Positions 50,562 through 58,903 of a DNA stretch of 64,000 nt are shown here, piece after piece. Position 1 is the stretch's first letter. Each line of letters starts with the position of its first letter. The notes beneath the pieces were generated by a model. That model made no database searches. It saw nothing but the letters and a program-made list of their open reading frames with translations, and was not told the DNA's origin. The stretch lies in the NCBI GenBank assembly GCA_017543905.1, contig JAFYFC010000029.1, positions 62,001-126,000 of the forward strand, read 5' to 3'. This DNA comes from Clostridia bacterium. GTDB taxonomy: Bacteria > Bacillota > Clostridia > Christensenellales > Aristaeellaceae. The position numbers and the translations under genes were made by a program.

Positions 50562-51577
50562 GTATACTTGTAACCGGAGGCGCAGGCTATATAGGCAGCC
50601 ATACGCTCGTAAGCCTGCTTGAAAAGGGCGAGGACGTAACCGTAATAGACAATTTCGACAATTCCTCTCCCGTTGCGCTTGAGCGCGTCAGACAGATAAC
50701 GGGACGCAGCTTCAAAACCTACACGGGCGACTGCTGCGACGAAGCACTGCTCACGCAAATAATGAACGAAAACGACATCGAAGCGGTGATCCACTTCGCG
50801 GGACACAAGGCAGTGGGCGAATCCGTGGAAAAGCCGCTCAAGTATTACGAAAACAACCTCGAAAGCACGATAAGCCTGCTTAACGCGATGCTGAAATGCG
50901 GCGTGAAGAAGCTTATCTTCTCCTCCTCCGCGACGGTTTATTCAGGCGAAAACACCGTGCCGTTTACCGAGAGCGGACGTCTGGGCTGCATAAACCCGTA
51001 CGGCTGGACGAAGTTCATGAACGAACAGATTATACGCGATACTGCGTATGCAAATAAAGAGCTGTGCTGCGTGCTGCTGCGCTACTTCAACCCCGTCGGC
51101 GCGCACGAAAGCGGGCTTATAGGCGAGGATCCGAACGGCATACCGAACAATCTCATGCCCTACATCTGCCAGACCGCCGTGGGCAGACGCGAGCATCTGA
51201 CCGTATTCGGCGACGACTACCCCACCCCCGACGGCACCGGCGTGCGCGATTACCTGCACGTAGTCGACCTTGCCGAAGGGCATGTGTGCGCGCTCGCCTA
51301 CGCTCGTACGCACGACGGCTGTGAAGCGATAAATCTGGGCACAGGCACAGGCTACAGCGTGCTGGATATGGTAAAGGCGTTCGAAAAGGCAAACGGCGTA
51401 AAGGTTCCTTATGTAATAGGACCGAGACGCAGCGGCGACCTTGCGATCTGCTACAGCGATCCCACCAAAGCGCACCGGCTTTTGAACTGGAAGGCGGAGC
51501 GCACGCTCGAGGACATGTGCAGGGACGGCTGGAGATGGCAGAGCCGGAACCCGCAGGGCTACGGGACGCAGGCATAA
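50558..51577 (+). CDS. galE: UDP-glucose 4-epimerase
   Basis: 339 residues, complete SDR epimerase: NAD-binding VTGGAGYIGSHT, active-site serine region FSSSATVYSG and YGWTKFM with Tyr148/Lys152, plus GTGVRDYLHVVDLAEGH. It interconverts UDP-Gal and UDP-Glc (often also UDP-GalNAc and UDP-GlcNAc), completing the Leloir-type route for galacto-N-biose products. It starts ATGA-overlapping with the kinase stop. A long palindromic hairpin follows. Confidence 0.95.
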   Translation: MSILVTGGAGYIGSHTLVSLLEKGEDVTVIDNFDNSSPVALERVRQITGRSFKTYTGDCCDEALLTQIMNENDIEAVIHFAGHKAVGESVEKPLKYYENNLESTISLLNAMLKCGVKKLIFSSSATVYSGENTVPFTESGRLGCINPYGWTKFMNEQIIRDTAYANKELCCVLLRYFNPVGAHESGLIGEDPNGIPNNLMPYICQTAVGRREHLTVFGDDYPTPDGTGVRDYLHVVDLAEGHVCALAYARTHDGCEAINLGTGTGYSVLDMVKAFEKANGVKVPYVIGPRRSGDLAICYSDPTKAHRLLNWKAERTLEDMCRDGWRWQSRNPQGYGTQA

Positions 51578-51598
51578 ACGCCGGCAGGCGGTTTCCTG

Positions 51599-51635
51599 AA
51601 TAATCATCCCCCGGCGCAGCCGGGGGATGATTATT
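51599..51635. terminator. 17-bp perfect palindromic hairpin after galE
   Basis: AATAATCATCCCCCGGC (51599-51615), loop GCA, then its exact complement (51619-51635). The AT outer part gives A- and T-rich flanks for both directions. Confidence 0.75.
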
Positions 51636-51678
51636 GTACTATGAAAACCCCGCGCTAAGCGTGGGGCTTTCAAAGTAC
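51636..51678 (-). terminator. Second hairpin between galE and the esterase
   Basis: GTACTATGAAAACCCCGCG and CGTGGGGCTTTCAAAGTAC are 16/19 complementary (two of the mismatches can be G-U), loop CTAAG. In the minus direction CCCCACG-CTTAG-CGCGGGG is followed by TTTTC: probable terminator of the esterase gene. Confidence 0.6.
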
Positions 51679-51701
51679 ATACAGGTGATACGGCAGGCGC
51701 G

Positions 51702-52724
51702 TCACGCCTTATGCCAGCCTGTCAGATTTTCGAATACCGGCCAGCTTTCCGCGGCGTAGAAGCGGTGTCCCTGAGCGCCTATGACATGCCGGATGCTGTC
51801 CTCAGCGCCCAGCGGCACATAGTAGCGCGTGCGTGCGATCTCGAACTGCTCCCGCGCGGATTCCAGAGGGAAAATACCGTCGTGCTGACCGCTCACGATC
51901 ACGAGCGGACGGGGCGCGATCAGACCGGCGAGCTCCGCCATGTCGAACTCCTTCATTATGCCCGGCACGTAATTGCATATGCAATGCTTCTGCGCGCCTA
52001 TCGAGGGCAGGAAGCCTGAAAACGCGCAGGACGGCATCGCCGCGCTGACGAAGGTAAACAGCGCCGATGCATAAAACGTGGTCGTTCCGCCGCCCGAGTT
52101 GCCCATCAAAGCCGTTCTGGATTTATCCACCGTCGGGAACAGCCTGTATACAGCTTCAAGGGCGCATTTTATGTCCCAACATCTTTCGCCGATGAGCGTG
52201 CGGCCCAGCAGCAGCGCCTGTACGGCGGGCTGATAGCAGTCCGGCCCCTTTTCTGTTCCGCCGCATTCGCCGAAGGCCCTCTGTTCCACGGCAAGCGCCG
52301 CGTAACCGTGCCTGACTGCCTGCCTTGCAAAGTCGCGGTCGCCTTCGATGTCTTCCGCGTCGCCGGGGAATTTAGGCACTCCGAGCGAAATATGCATGCC
52401 CGTGGAATGTCCCTGCAGGCACACCATGAGCGGGATTTCCTTACGAACCGCCTTCGGCACGAGTATATGACAGAGCACGCGTACGTCCCGCTCGGAGCGG
52501 ACGTTGAAACGCGTCTCAGTGCAGTCTTCCCTTTCGCGCGTCCAGCATATTTCGGGTTCAGGGTCGACCTGCTCAAACGGCAGTCCGAGCAGCGTCTCCA
52601 GCTTGCGGCGCGCGATTGCCTGCCATGCCGCGACGTCCTCGCCGGGTCTTATCCTGCCTGAAAAATCGTTCTCCCGCATACGGCGCAGCATCTCCTGCTG
52701 CGGATCGAAAATCGTAAACGCCAT
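51702..52724 (-). CDS. Alpha/beta hydrolase, acetyl-esterase-like
   Basis: 340 residues. PLMVCLQGHSTGMHISLGVP carries the oxyanion region; ALMGNSGGGTTTFYASALF is the nucleophile elbow (serine in G-N-S-G-G); VIVSGQHDGIFPLESAREQF holds the Asp and IGAQGHRFYAAESWP the His. This pattern (with GNSGGG) matches the Abhydrolase_7/acetyl-xylan esterase-like family, enzymes that remove acetyl or other acyl groups from glycans or small esters. ATG 52724 follows TTAGGAGG; a longer frame reaches 52856. It has its own promoter. No signal peptide, so it is probably cytoplasmic. Confidence 0.86.
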   Translation of the reverse strand: MAFTIFDPQQEMLRRMRENDFSGRIRPGEDVAAWQAIARRKLETLLGLPFEQVDPEPEICWTREREDCTETRFNVRSERDVRVLCHILVPKAVRKEIPLMVCLQGHSTGMHISLGVPKFPGDAEDIEGDRDFARQAVRHGYAALAVEQRAFGECGGTEKGPDCYQPAVQALLLGRTLIGERCWDIKCALEAVYRLFPTVDKSRTALMGNSGGGTTTFYASALFTFVSAAMPSCAFSGFLPSIGAQKHCICNYVPGIMKEFDMAELAGLIAPRPLVIVSGQHDGIFPLESAREQFEIARTRYYVPLGAEDSIRHVIGAQGHRFYAAESWPVFENLTGWHKA

Positions 52725-52827
52725 GCCGAACCTCCTAACGAACGTCTGCCGAACGTCCTCGCGCCGCTGCGATACCCGAAAGTCGGCGCGCAGACGCTCT
52801 GCGTCACATAAATAAACCGTCCGTAAC

Positions 52828-52856
52828 AATATAAACCCATTAGCGCGGCATGTCAA
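52828..52856 (-). promoter_or_regulatory. Promoter for the esterase gene
   Basis: Minus strand TTGACA (52856-52851), 17-base spacer, TATATT (52833-52828). The leader to the start codon is about 100 bases. Confidence 0.75.
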
Positions 52857-52949
52857 GAGTTTGTTTGAAGTCAGGTGCGCATAATGCGCTGTTTAGATTA
52901 TATATTTGGTGTTTATTCGTTTGTTTTTGAATTTTTTGCGTATTTTCTG

Positions 52950-52978
52950 TTGACATACGGTTTGCATATGCATATTAT
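52950..52978 (+). promoter_or_regulatory. Promoter for the membrane-kinase gene
   Basis: Consensus TTGACA (52950-52955), 17-base spacer, TATTAT (52973-52978), 36 bases before ATG 53014. A small palindrome TGCATATGCA overlaps the spacer, a possible operator. Confidence 0.8.
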
Positions 52979-53013
52979 GATAGTATAAATACAAAACCGT
53001 TCAGGAGATGTAT

Positions 53014-54009
53014 ATGGAAAAGCCGCATACCGGCGAAAGAACACGCAATCGATATCTGCTGATGTTTTACGACATACTGGCGCTCGTATGCGTATGGCTC
53101 TTTCTGTTTGCAAAAAACTTTTCGGGCGCAAGCGCCAAAGACGTCTGGGAACTCATATTGAGCGCAGTACTTGCGGTCGTGTGCTTTACGGCGTCGCGTC
53201 TTGCGCTGCGCGTATACAAGCAGATACTGCGCACAGGCTCGGTGCACGCGTTCGCGCTGGAGCTGGCGGCGGATCTGCTTGCCGCGCTGTGCTATATCGT
53301 TATATGCAGATCGACAGGTCTTGCTCATCTGCGCAGGTCGCTGCTTGCGGTCTTTGCGGCAGGCTATATAATCCTGTGCCTGATCAGCCGCGTGGCGTAC
53401 TATTACCTGTACCGTCTGGCCAAGCGCGATAAATTCCGTCCGCTGAAAGTGGCGCTGCGCATATTCACGTTCGTGGACGTCGAGTCGAAAGACGAAGGAG
53501 CGCTCCTGCGTCTCGTGCTGGAGCCGGCAAAGCGCGACGCCGCTCCTATAAACGAGATGCAGAACGTGGCGGAGCAGTTCGCGATACGCGGCGACGTAAC
53601 GTCGATTATCCAGCTCACGAAAGGCTATATAAACCGCACGTACCTGGTCGAAACGCTCTCTGACGCCGGACACGGGCACAAATACATACTGCAGCGCATC
53701 AACACGAACGTTTTCCCGGACGTGGACGCGCTTATGGAAACTTCAAGTTCACCACCGACCATCTGCACGGGAAGCTTACGCTGCCCGCGACCACGCGGAA
53801 GGGCGCTGTGCAGATGCTCAGGCCCACCAAGGACGGGCGCGCGTATCTTAAAAGCGACACCGGCTGCTGGCGCATGCTTACATACGTGGACGACGTTTAT
53901 TCGCTGGATATACCCGACAGCCCCGAAACGTTTTATCAGGCCGGCAAGGCGTTCGGCCGTTTCCTTAAGGAAATGTCCGACGTCAGTCCCGCTGACGTTT
54001 TTACGGTGA
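53014..54009 (+). CDS. Membrane-anchored NahK-like kinase, N-terminal part before a frameshift
   Basis: Starts MEKPHTGERTRNRYLLMFYD after AGGAG. Residues 13-135 form about four membrane segments (YLLMFYDILALVCVWLFLFA; ELILSAVLAVVCFTASRLAL; LELAADLLAALCYIVIC; LAVFAAGYIILCLISRVAYY), reminiscent of the N-terminal membrane part of CapD/FlaA1-type sugar enzymes. From about 180 the kinase begins: IIQLTKGYINRTYLVE, KYILQRINTNVFPDVDALME. After 53740 the frame is wrong: inserting one A in the GAAA run at 53738-53740 continues with NFKFTTDHLHGKLTLPAT into the 53808 frame. Sequence after residue 242 here is therefore not genuine. The complete gene would be 53014-54701, about 562 residues. Confidence 0.72.
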   Translation: MEKPHTGERTRNRYLLMFYDILALVCVWLFLFAKNFSGASAKDVWELILSAVLAVVCFTASRLALRVYKQILRTGSVHAFALELAADLLAALCYIVICRSTGLAHLRRSLLAVFAAGYIILCLISRVAYYYLYRLAKRDKFRPLKVALRIFTFVDVESKDEGALLRLVLEPAKRDAAPINEMQNVAEQFAIRGDVTSIIQLTKGYINRTYLVETLSDAGHGHKYILQRINTNVFPDVDALMETSSSPPTICTGSLRCPRPRGRALCRCSGPPRTGARILKATPAAGACLHTWTTFIRWIYPTAPKRFIRPARRSAVSLRKCPTSVPLTFLR

Positions 54010-54701
54010 TACCGAACTTTCACAACACGCGCAGCCGCTACGAGCAGCTCGAGCAGGCAATCAAGGCCGACCCCAAGGGACGCGTGAAGGACGTGCGTCA
54101 GGAGATCGCCTTCGTGCGGGCACACGACACCTGCTTCGGAGTTATTACCGACGCGCTTGAAAGCGGCCTGATCCCGACCCGCGTCTGCCACAACGACTGC
54201 AACCTCAACAACATACTTTTCGACACCAAAACGCATCTTCCCGTGGCTATAATCGACCTCGACACGGTCATGCCGTCTTCGCCGCTGTACGATTTCGGCG
54301 ACAGCATGAGAATAGGCACGAATACCGCGACCGACGACGAGAAGGACTTAAGCAAGGTCTCCTGCGACCTGAACCTTTACGAAAAATACGCGCGCGGCTA
54401 TCTGGAGGAATGCGGAAGCATCCTAACGAAAGCGGAACTGGAGCTATTGCCGCTTTCAGCGCTCGTGATCACGTCGGAAGACGGCATCCGCTTCCTTATG
54501 GATCACATAAACGGCGACACGTACTACAATATATTCTATCCGGGGCAGAATCTCGACCGCGCGCACACGCAGCTGACGCTGCTTGCCGATATGGAAAAAA
54601 AGCTGCCACAGATAATCGCTATACTGCAGAGAATATACGACGAACTGAATCTCGGCGTTACGCTTGACGAAGGGAGCATCAGCGGAAAATGGAAAACCTG
54701 A
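53808..54701 (+). CDS. Membrane-anchored NahK-like kinase, C-terminal part after a frameshift
   Basis: As read, 297 residues, but the first real residues belong to the 53014 gene. It contains the rest of the aminoglycoside-phosphotransferase fold: MLTYVDDVYSLDIPDS, YQAGKAFGRFLKEM, catalytic loop VCHNDCNLNNILFD (H-N-D-C-N, where the 49500 kinase has HNDTK), AIIDLDTVMPSSPLYDFGDS and FLMDHINGDTYYNIFYPG. It has no ribosome site at its apparent ATG, supporting a single broken gene. Its stop overlaps the next start (54689). Product if intact: a membrane-attached N-acetylhexosamine 1-kinase. A real mutation or a base-calling error are both possible. Confidence 0.78.
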   Translation: MQMLRPTKDGRAYLKSDTGCWRMLTYVDDVYSLDIPDSPETFYQAGKAFGRFLKEMSDVSPADVFTVIPNFHNTRSRYEQLEQAIKADPKGRVKDVRQEIAFVRAHDTCFGVITDALESGLIPTRVCHNDCNLNNILFDTKTHLPVAIIDLDTVMPSSPLYDFGDSMRIGTNTATDDEKDLSKVSCDLNLYEKYARGYLEECGSILTKAELELLPLSALVITSEDGIRFLMDHINGDTYYNIFYPGQNLDRAHTQLTLLADMEKKLPQIIAILQRIYDELNLGVTLDEGSISGKWKT

Positions 54702-55450
54702 GAGCGATAGTCCCCGCCGCGGGCAAGGGCACGCGCCTTAAAAGCAGCGCCAATATCCCCAAGGCGCTGCACGAGCTGTGCGGAAAGCCTCTGCTCGAGC
54801 ACGTGCTCAGTCAACTGGATTTCATAAAGCCGGAAAACATATGCATAGTGGTCGGGTATCTGAAGGAGCAGATAATCGGGTATTTCGGAGAGCGCTATAA
54901 ATACGCCGAGCAGGCTCAGCAGCTGGGCACCGGACACGCGGTAATGGTCTGCGAGCCGCTTTTTAGCGGTTTTGACGGCACGGTGCTGGTGACCTTCGGA
55001 GACATGCCCCTGTTCAGGCGCAGCGTGATGAAGGCGATGTGCGAGCGTCACGCCGAAAGCGGCGCGGCGTGCACGCTGCTTACGGCGGTCAATCCGGAGC
55101 TTAAATACTGGGCGCGCGTCGTCCGGGACGAAAACGGACGCTTCGCGCGTATAGTCGAAGCAAAGGACTGCACGCCCGAGCAGGCGCTGATAACCGAGCT
55201 GTTCAGCGGCGTGCTCGCATTCGACAGCCGCAGACTGTTTGAAACGCTGCCGAGACTCAGCACAAACAACGCTCAGGGCGAATACTACCTGACCGAGGTG
55301 CCCGAGCTTATGGCGCGGGACGGCCTGAAGGTCGAAACGTACATGACCGACGACGGAGACGACTTAAGAGGCGTAAATACCCCCGAGGACCTGCTGATCT
55401 GCGAGCAGGTGCTGAAAAAAAGACAGAGTGTTTCACATATCGTCGATTGA
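54689..55450 (+). CDS. UDP-GlcNAc pyrophosphorylase-like nucleotidyltransferase (GlmU N-terminal type)
   Basis: 253 residues, matching only the pyrophosphorylase half of GlmU; the left-handed beta-helix acetyltransferase half is absent. Motifs: RAIVPAAGKGTRLKSSANIPKAL (GxGTRxK loop), QQLGTGHAVMVCEPL, VTFGDMPLFRR (metal Asp), VVRDENGRFARIVEAKD, ELFSGVLAFDSRRLF and NNAQGEYYLTEVPELM. It would join GlcNAc 1-phosphate and UTP to give UDP-GlcNAc. It overlaps the kinase gene by 13 bases, making a second kinase/pyrophosphorylase cassette. The stop codon lies inside a palindrome (repeat copy C). Confidence 0.9.
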   Translation: MENLRAIVPAAGKGTRLKSSANIPKALHELCGKPLLEHVLSQLDFIKPENICIVVGYLKEQIIGYFGERYKYAEQAQQLGTGHAVMVCEPLFSGFDGTVLVTFGDMPLFRRSVMKAMCERHAESGAACTLLTAVNPELKYWARVVRDENGRFARIVEAKDCTPEQALITELFSGVLAFDSRRLFETLPRLSTNNAQGEYYLTEVPELMARDGLKVETYMTDDGDDLRGVNTPEDLLICEQVLKKRQSVSHIVD

Positions 55451-55578
55451 AATGAAGCGAGGCTTCATTTCAATCGGCTGAGTTTTTTGCTTTTTAAGCA
55501 AGTTTTGTCAAAACGGCGATATCATAAAAGGTACTTAGCAGGTAAACGGTTTTTGCCGTAAATCCTGCGGGCAGTTCA
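55444..55578. repeat. Palindrome-array repeat, short diverged copy C
   Basis: Begins with a perfect 15-base palindrome CGATTGAAATGAAGC-GAG-GCTTCATTTCAATCG (55444-55476), the same size, loop length and ends as those of copies A and B but with different bases. It continues with AGTTTTTTGC (terminator-like T run), TGTCAAAACGGCG (compare GGATAAAACG) and ends CCTGCGGGCAGTTCAGG, close to copy A CCTGCGGGCATTTCCGG. Confidence 0.6.
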
Positions 55579-56709
55579 GGTAAAGCAGCTTCTTACCGCG
55601 GCGATTATCCGCTGCATGTCTGCTTCCGTCATTTTGATGTCCGAGGGCAGGCAGAAGCCCCGGTCGTACAGGTCGTAGCCGACCGGATAATCCTCTGACT
55701 TCACCAATTCAGAGCCTGCGTACACGTCCTGAAGGCTCATCGGCTTCCAGATCGGTCTGCCCTCCGCGTTCGCTTGCGCGCTGATCGCGTCAAGCACCGT
55801 CATGGGCTTTACGTCGACGTTTCTGTCTATAAGCGCGCAGCTGAGCCAGAAATTGGGCTCCGTGTCCGGCAGGTACGGGTTCATGGTCAGGGGCAGGTCC
55901 TTAAAGCCCTCTTTATAAGTTTCGTATATATGCTTTTTGAGCGCGTGATGCTCGTCAAGGTGCAGCATCTGTCCCCTGCCGATGCCCGCGAGCACGTTCG
56001 AGAGCCGGTAGTTGTACCCGATCTCCTTATGCTCGAACCACGGCACGGGGTCTCTGGACTGCGTGGCGTAGTACATCGCCTTGTCCCAGGCTTCCTTGTC
56101 GGGCGCTACGAACATGCCGCCGGAGGACGTGGTGATTATCTTGTTGCCGTTGAACGAGAACGCGTTGTACTTTCCGAACGTGCCGCAATGGCGCCCGTGA
56201 TAGAAGGACGAAAGCGCCTCCGCCGCGTCCTCTATCAGCACCGCGCCGTGCCGCGCGCAGACCTCAGTCAGCTCGTCCAGCTTAGCCGGCGTTCCGAAAA
56301 GGTGCACGATCACCACGTGCTTGACCTCGGGATGCAGCTTAAACGCCTTTTCCAGAGCCTCCGGGTCCATATTCCACGAATCGCGCTCGGAGTCGATAAA
56401 AATCGGTACACCGCCCTCGTACGTGATAGGGAAGGCGGTTGCGCAGTATGTGGAGTCGCTCACGAACACGGGCGTGCCCTTCGTGATCCCGGCTACCTTA
56501 TACGCAAGATGAAGTGCCGCCGTGCCGGAGCACAGGGCGAGCGTTTTATATTTTACAGGAGACGCGGCGTTTATGTAGTCGTCCACCGCCTTTTCAAGAT
56601 TGTCTATGTTGAAGCCGACTGGAGCGATCCAGTTTTTTTCGAACGCCTCGTTTATATACTGCAATTCTTCCGCATGCATGGTAGGGCTGGACAGATAAAT
56701 CCTTGGCAC
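55576..56709 (-). CDS. DegT/DnrJ/EryC1/StrS aminotransferase
   Basis: 377 residues, complete sugar aminotransferase of the DegT family, which transfers an amino group from glutamate to a keto-sugar nucleotide with PLP. MPRIYLSSPTMHAEELQYINEAFEKNWIAPVG is the classic start; LCSGTAALHLA binds PLP phosphate; LIEDAAEALSS holds the cofactor Asp (D161) and FSFNGNKIITTSSGGMF the PLP lysine (K190). Starts with GTG after GGGAG; a promoter is at 56767-56796. Alone on this strand, it may add an amino group to a UDP- or dTDP-sugar for surface glycans. Confidence 0.93.
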   Translation of the reverse strand: MPRIYLSSPTMHAEELQYINEAFEKNWIAPVGFNIDNLEKAVDDYINAASPVKYKTLALCSGTAALHLAYKVAGITKGTPVFVSDSTYCATAFPITYEGGVPIFIDSERDSWNMDPEALEKAFKLHPEVKHVVIVHLFGTPAKLDELTEVCARHGAVLIEDAAEALSSFYHGRHCGTFGKYNAFSFNGNKIITTSSGGMFVAPDKEAWDKAMYYATQSRDPVPWFEHKEIGYNYRLSNVLAGIGRGQMLHLDEHHALKKHIYETYKEGFKDLPLTMNPYLPDTEPNFWLSCALIDRNVDVKPMTVLDAISAQANAEGRPIWKPMSLQDVYAGSELVKSEDYPVGYDLYDRGFCLPSDIKMTEADMQRIIAAVRSCFT

Positions 56710-56766
56710 CTGAAATCACTCTCCCGTTTAATAATGCTATAATCCGCATTTTCGCTTTCGACGCCT

Positions 56767-56796
56767 ATTGTAGAACACGGCGTGTGAAAAAGTCAA
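56767..56796 (-). promoter_or_regulatory. Promoter for the aminotransferase gene
   Basis: Minus strand TTGACT (56796-56791), 18-base spacer, TACAAT (56772-56767), 58 bases before the start codon. Confidence 0.75.
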
Positions 56797-56842
56797 GCGC
56801 GCGCTTTGATACGATGCCTACGTTCAGAAAACAATCCGTAAA

Positions 56843-57895
56843 TTAACGCTGCGCGTAACGCTTAATAAACGCCTTCACGAACCCGTCGTCGTTAAGCTCC
56901 GGATACATCTCGTATACGCGCGTTATCTCCTCCGCCTGTCCCGGACCCAGCGTTTCGGAGGGATCGAGGCACCATATACCGTCCATCAGACCCTGCCGCC
57001 TGAGCACCTCGTGCATTCCGGCGATACAGCCCCTGAAGCCGTTGTGCGCGTCAAAGAACGCGCCGTTTACGTCCGTGACCGCCGCCGCGAGCTCGAGCAG
57101 CTCCCGCGGCACGGCCTCCTGCTCCGCAAGCGCCTTAATCCGCCTGAACAGCTTAACTGCGGTGTGCGTCCAGGCGCACCAGTGTCCCAGCAGTCCTCCG
57201 CGCGTCGATACCGTTTTTTGGTTTTCGCCGCTGCCGAAGCGGTAGCGCGTAAGCAGGTCTGTTACGATACTGTCGTCGTTGCCGGTATACAGTGCGATTT
57301 CATGCTGCGCGTAAGCGACAGCCCGCGCTACGTCCAGCGTGCGGTAGCGGTCGAACGCCGCGCACTTGATCGCTTTCACGCCGTCTATCTCGCACACGCG
57401 CCGCCAATAGTCGTACGAAAACGCGCGGCCTCCCACGGCGACCTGCAGATAAAAGCCCATGACGTCCATGACGTCTGCGACCGCGCGCGTGCGCTCGACC
57501 ATTTCGTCCTCGCTCAATTGACCGAGCCCGCCGGGACTGAGCAGCGCGATATCGTATCCCTGCGCCTTCGCCGCTGCGGCTTCCTTAAGCGCCTGCGGCG
57601 TTTCGCCGCACACGCCGGCGACCGCGAGTATCGGTCTGCCGGTCTCGGCGCTGTAGGCGCGCATCTCGTCTATGGAGACCTTTAGTACACGCTCAAATAA
57701 ACCGATTTTAGGATCGCGTATCGCGAACTGCGTGGTATGCACGCCCACAGCCAGCCCGTCGACGCCGCTTTCGAGATAGTAGCGGATCAGCCGGCGCTGC
57801 TTTTTTTCGTCAAACTGCCTCTGACTGTCCAGCACCAGCGGCATCGCGGGAATAAACGCGCCCTTCATCAAAAGCTCGTATGCGCTTGCGTTCAT
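56843..57895 (-). CDS. Dihydrodipicolinate synthase/NanA-family lyase
   Basis: 350 residues, longer than DapA itself (about 290). TIM barrel with GVDGLAVGVHTTQF (phosphate-like loop region), the Schiff-base lysine in GVKAIKCAAFD (K177) and a tyrosine in GFYLQVAVGG (Y149) at the position of the DapA catalytic Tyr. IALLSPGGLGQLS replaces the usual PYY motif. It is likely an aldolase or dehydratase acting on a sugar acid or keto-acid, not lysine synthesis, because of the sugar-gene context. It overlaps the upstream epimerase gene by one base, in a catabolic operon. Confidence 0.88.
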   Translation of the reverse strand: MNASAYELLMKGAFIPAMPLVLDSQRQFDEKKQRRLIRYYLESGVDGLAVGVHTTQFAIRDPKIGLFERVLKVSIDEMRAYSAETGRPILAVAGVCGETPQALKEAAAAKAQGYDIALLSPGGLGQLSEDEMVERTRAVADVMDVMGFYLQVAVGGRAFSYDYWRRVCEIDGVKAIKCAAFDRYRTLDVARAVAYAQHEIALYTGNDDSIVTDLLTRYRFGSGENQKTVSTRGGLLGHWCAWTHTAVKLFRRIKALAEQEAVPRELLELAAAVTDVNGAFFDAHNGFRGCIAGMHEVLRRQGLMDGIWCLDPSETLGPGQAEEITRVYEMYPELNDDGFVKAFIKRYAQR

Positions 57896-58899
57896 CAGAA
57901 GTTTCCTTTCTGTTCCTCAAAGTGCGTGGGCTTGCCGAGGCAGCGCCCGCCGCTAAGTATCCAATCCGCCTGCATATGCATCATTTCGTCCAGACTCACG
58001 TCCGGGTATCCGAACAGACCCTTGCATTTCTGCGAGTTGCAGAGTATCGCCTTGTCGCCAGCTTCCTCTTCGAAGCGCAGCTGTTTGCCAAGCAGCGCGC
58101 CGAGCTTCATCGCAGCCTGCCTGACGCTCACGGTTTCCGGTCCCGTTACGTTGAGCGCGGGACAGCTCCCGTCCGCCAGAAGCAGCGATCTCAGCGCCGC
58201 TTCGTTCGCGTATCTCTGCCAGACGCAGTTGAACGCGGGCACGCCGAGCGGTATCGGGCGTTCGTTCAGTATCCACTGACAGATATCGTTAAGTATTCCG
58301 TAGCGCAGATCTATCGCGTAGCTCAGACGGAACAAAAGCACTTTCGCGCCGTAATGCGCCGCGGCGTACTCGAATACTCTTTCGCGTCCGAGGCAGCTTA
58401 CTGCATATTCGCCGACCGGCGCGGGCGTCGTGTCCTCCGTGCAGCCGCCGTCCTCGGGCCGCGAAAACGGATACACGTTGCTCGTGGAAAACACCACGTA
58501 CCGGGCGTCCGCAAAATGCCGCGTCACGATCGACGGAACTACAGTGTTCATTTCCCAGGTCTCGCACGCGCCCTGAGACGTGCCGAATTTACGTCCCGCC
58601 ATGAATATTATGTTTTCGCACCTCGGCAGCTTCGCCACGTCGTTTGGATCGGTAAGCTCACAGCACAGCGTTTTTACGCCGGTATCCTCAAGCAACTTTC
58701 GGGCGTTCGGATCAGAAAAGCGCGAAACTGCCGTAACGGACGCGCTGTCTCCCAGCGCGAGCTTCGCCATGCGTGCCAGCGTCGGTCCCATTTTGCCGCC
58801 CGCGCCGACCACCATTACGTCGCCGCGCAGACTTCTTAAATCGCTTTTAAGCGCTTCTGACGGCTGCGAAAGCCTGTCGTTCAGCTGAGCTTCATTCAT
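57895..58899 (-). CDS. NAD-dependent epimerase/dehydratase (extended SDR)
   Basis: 334 residues. DVMVVGAGGKMGPTLARMAK (GxGGxxG at 32-38) binds NAD. NIIFMAGRKFGTS, a YxxxK-like EYAVSCLGRERVFEYAA (GEYAVSCLGRE: Tyr and following region) and VFSTSNVYPF fit an SDR epimerase or dehydratase fold, although the canonical YxxxK is changed (Y-A-V-S-C), so catalysis may be altered. Stop overlaps the next start by one base. Expected role: oxidoreduction or epimerisation of a sugar or sugar acid in the pathway. Confidence 0.82.
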   Translation of the reverse strand: MNEAQLNDRLSQPSEALKSDLRSLRGDVMVVGAGGKMGPTLARMAKLALGDSASVTAVSRFSDPNARKLLEDTGVKTLCCELTDPNDVAKLPRCENIIFMAGRKFGTSQGACETWEMNTVVPSIVTRHFADARYVVFSTSNVYPFSRPEDGGCTEDTTPAPVGEYAVSCLGRERVFEYAAAHYGAKVLLFRLSYAIDLRYGILNDICQWILNERPIPLGVPAFNCVWQRYANEAALRSLLLADGSCPALNVTGPETVSVRQAAMKLGALLGKQLRFEEEAGDKAILCNSQKCKGLFGYPDVSLDEMMHMQADWILSGGRCLGKPTHFEEQKGNF

Positions 58900-58903
58900 A
58901 ATC

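Noticed and set aside
51636..51678. Possible lone CRISPR repeat
   Set aside because: No second copy or spacer nearby and no cas genes; its hairpin and T run fit a terminator.
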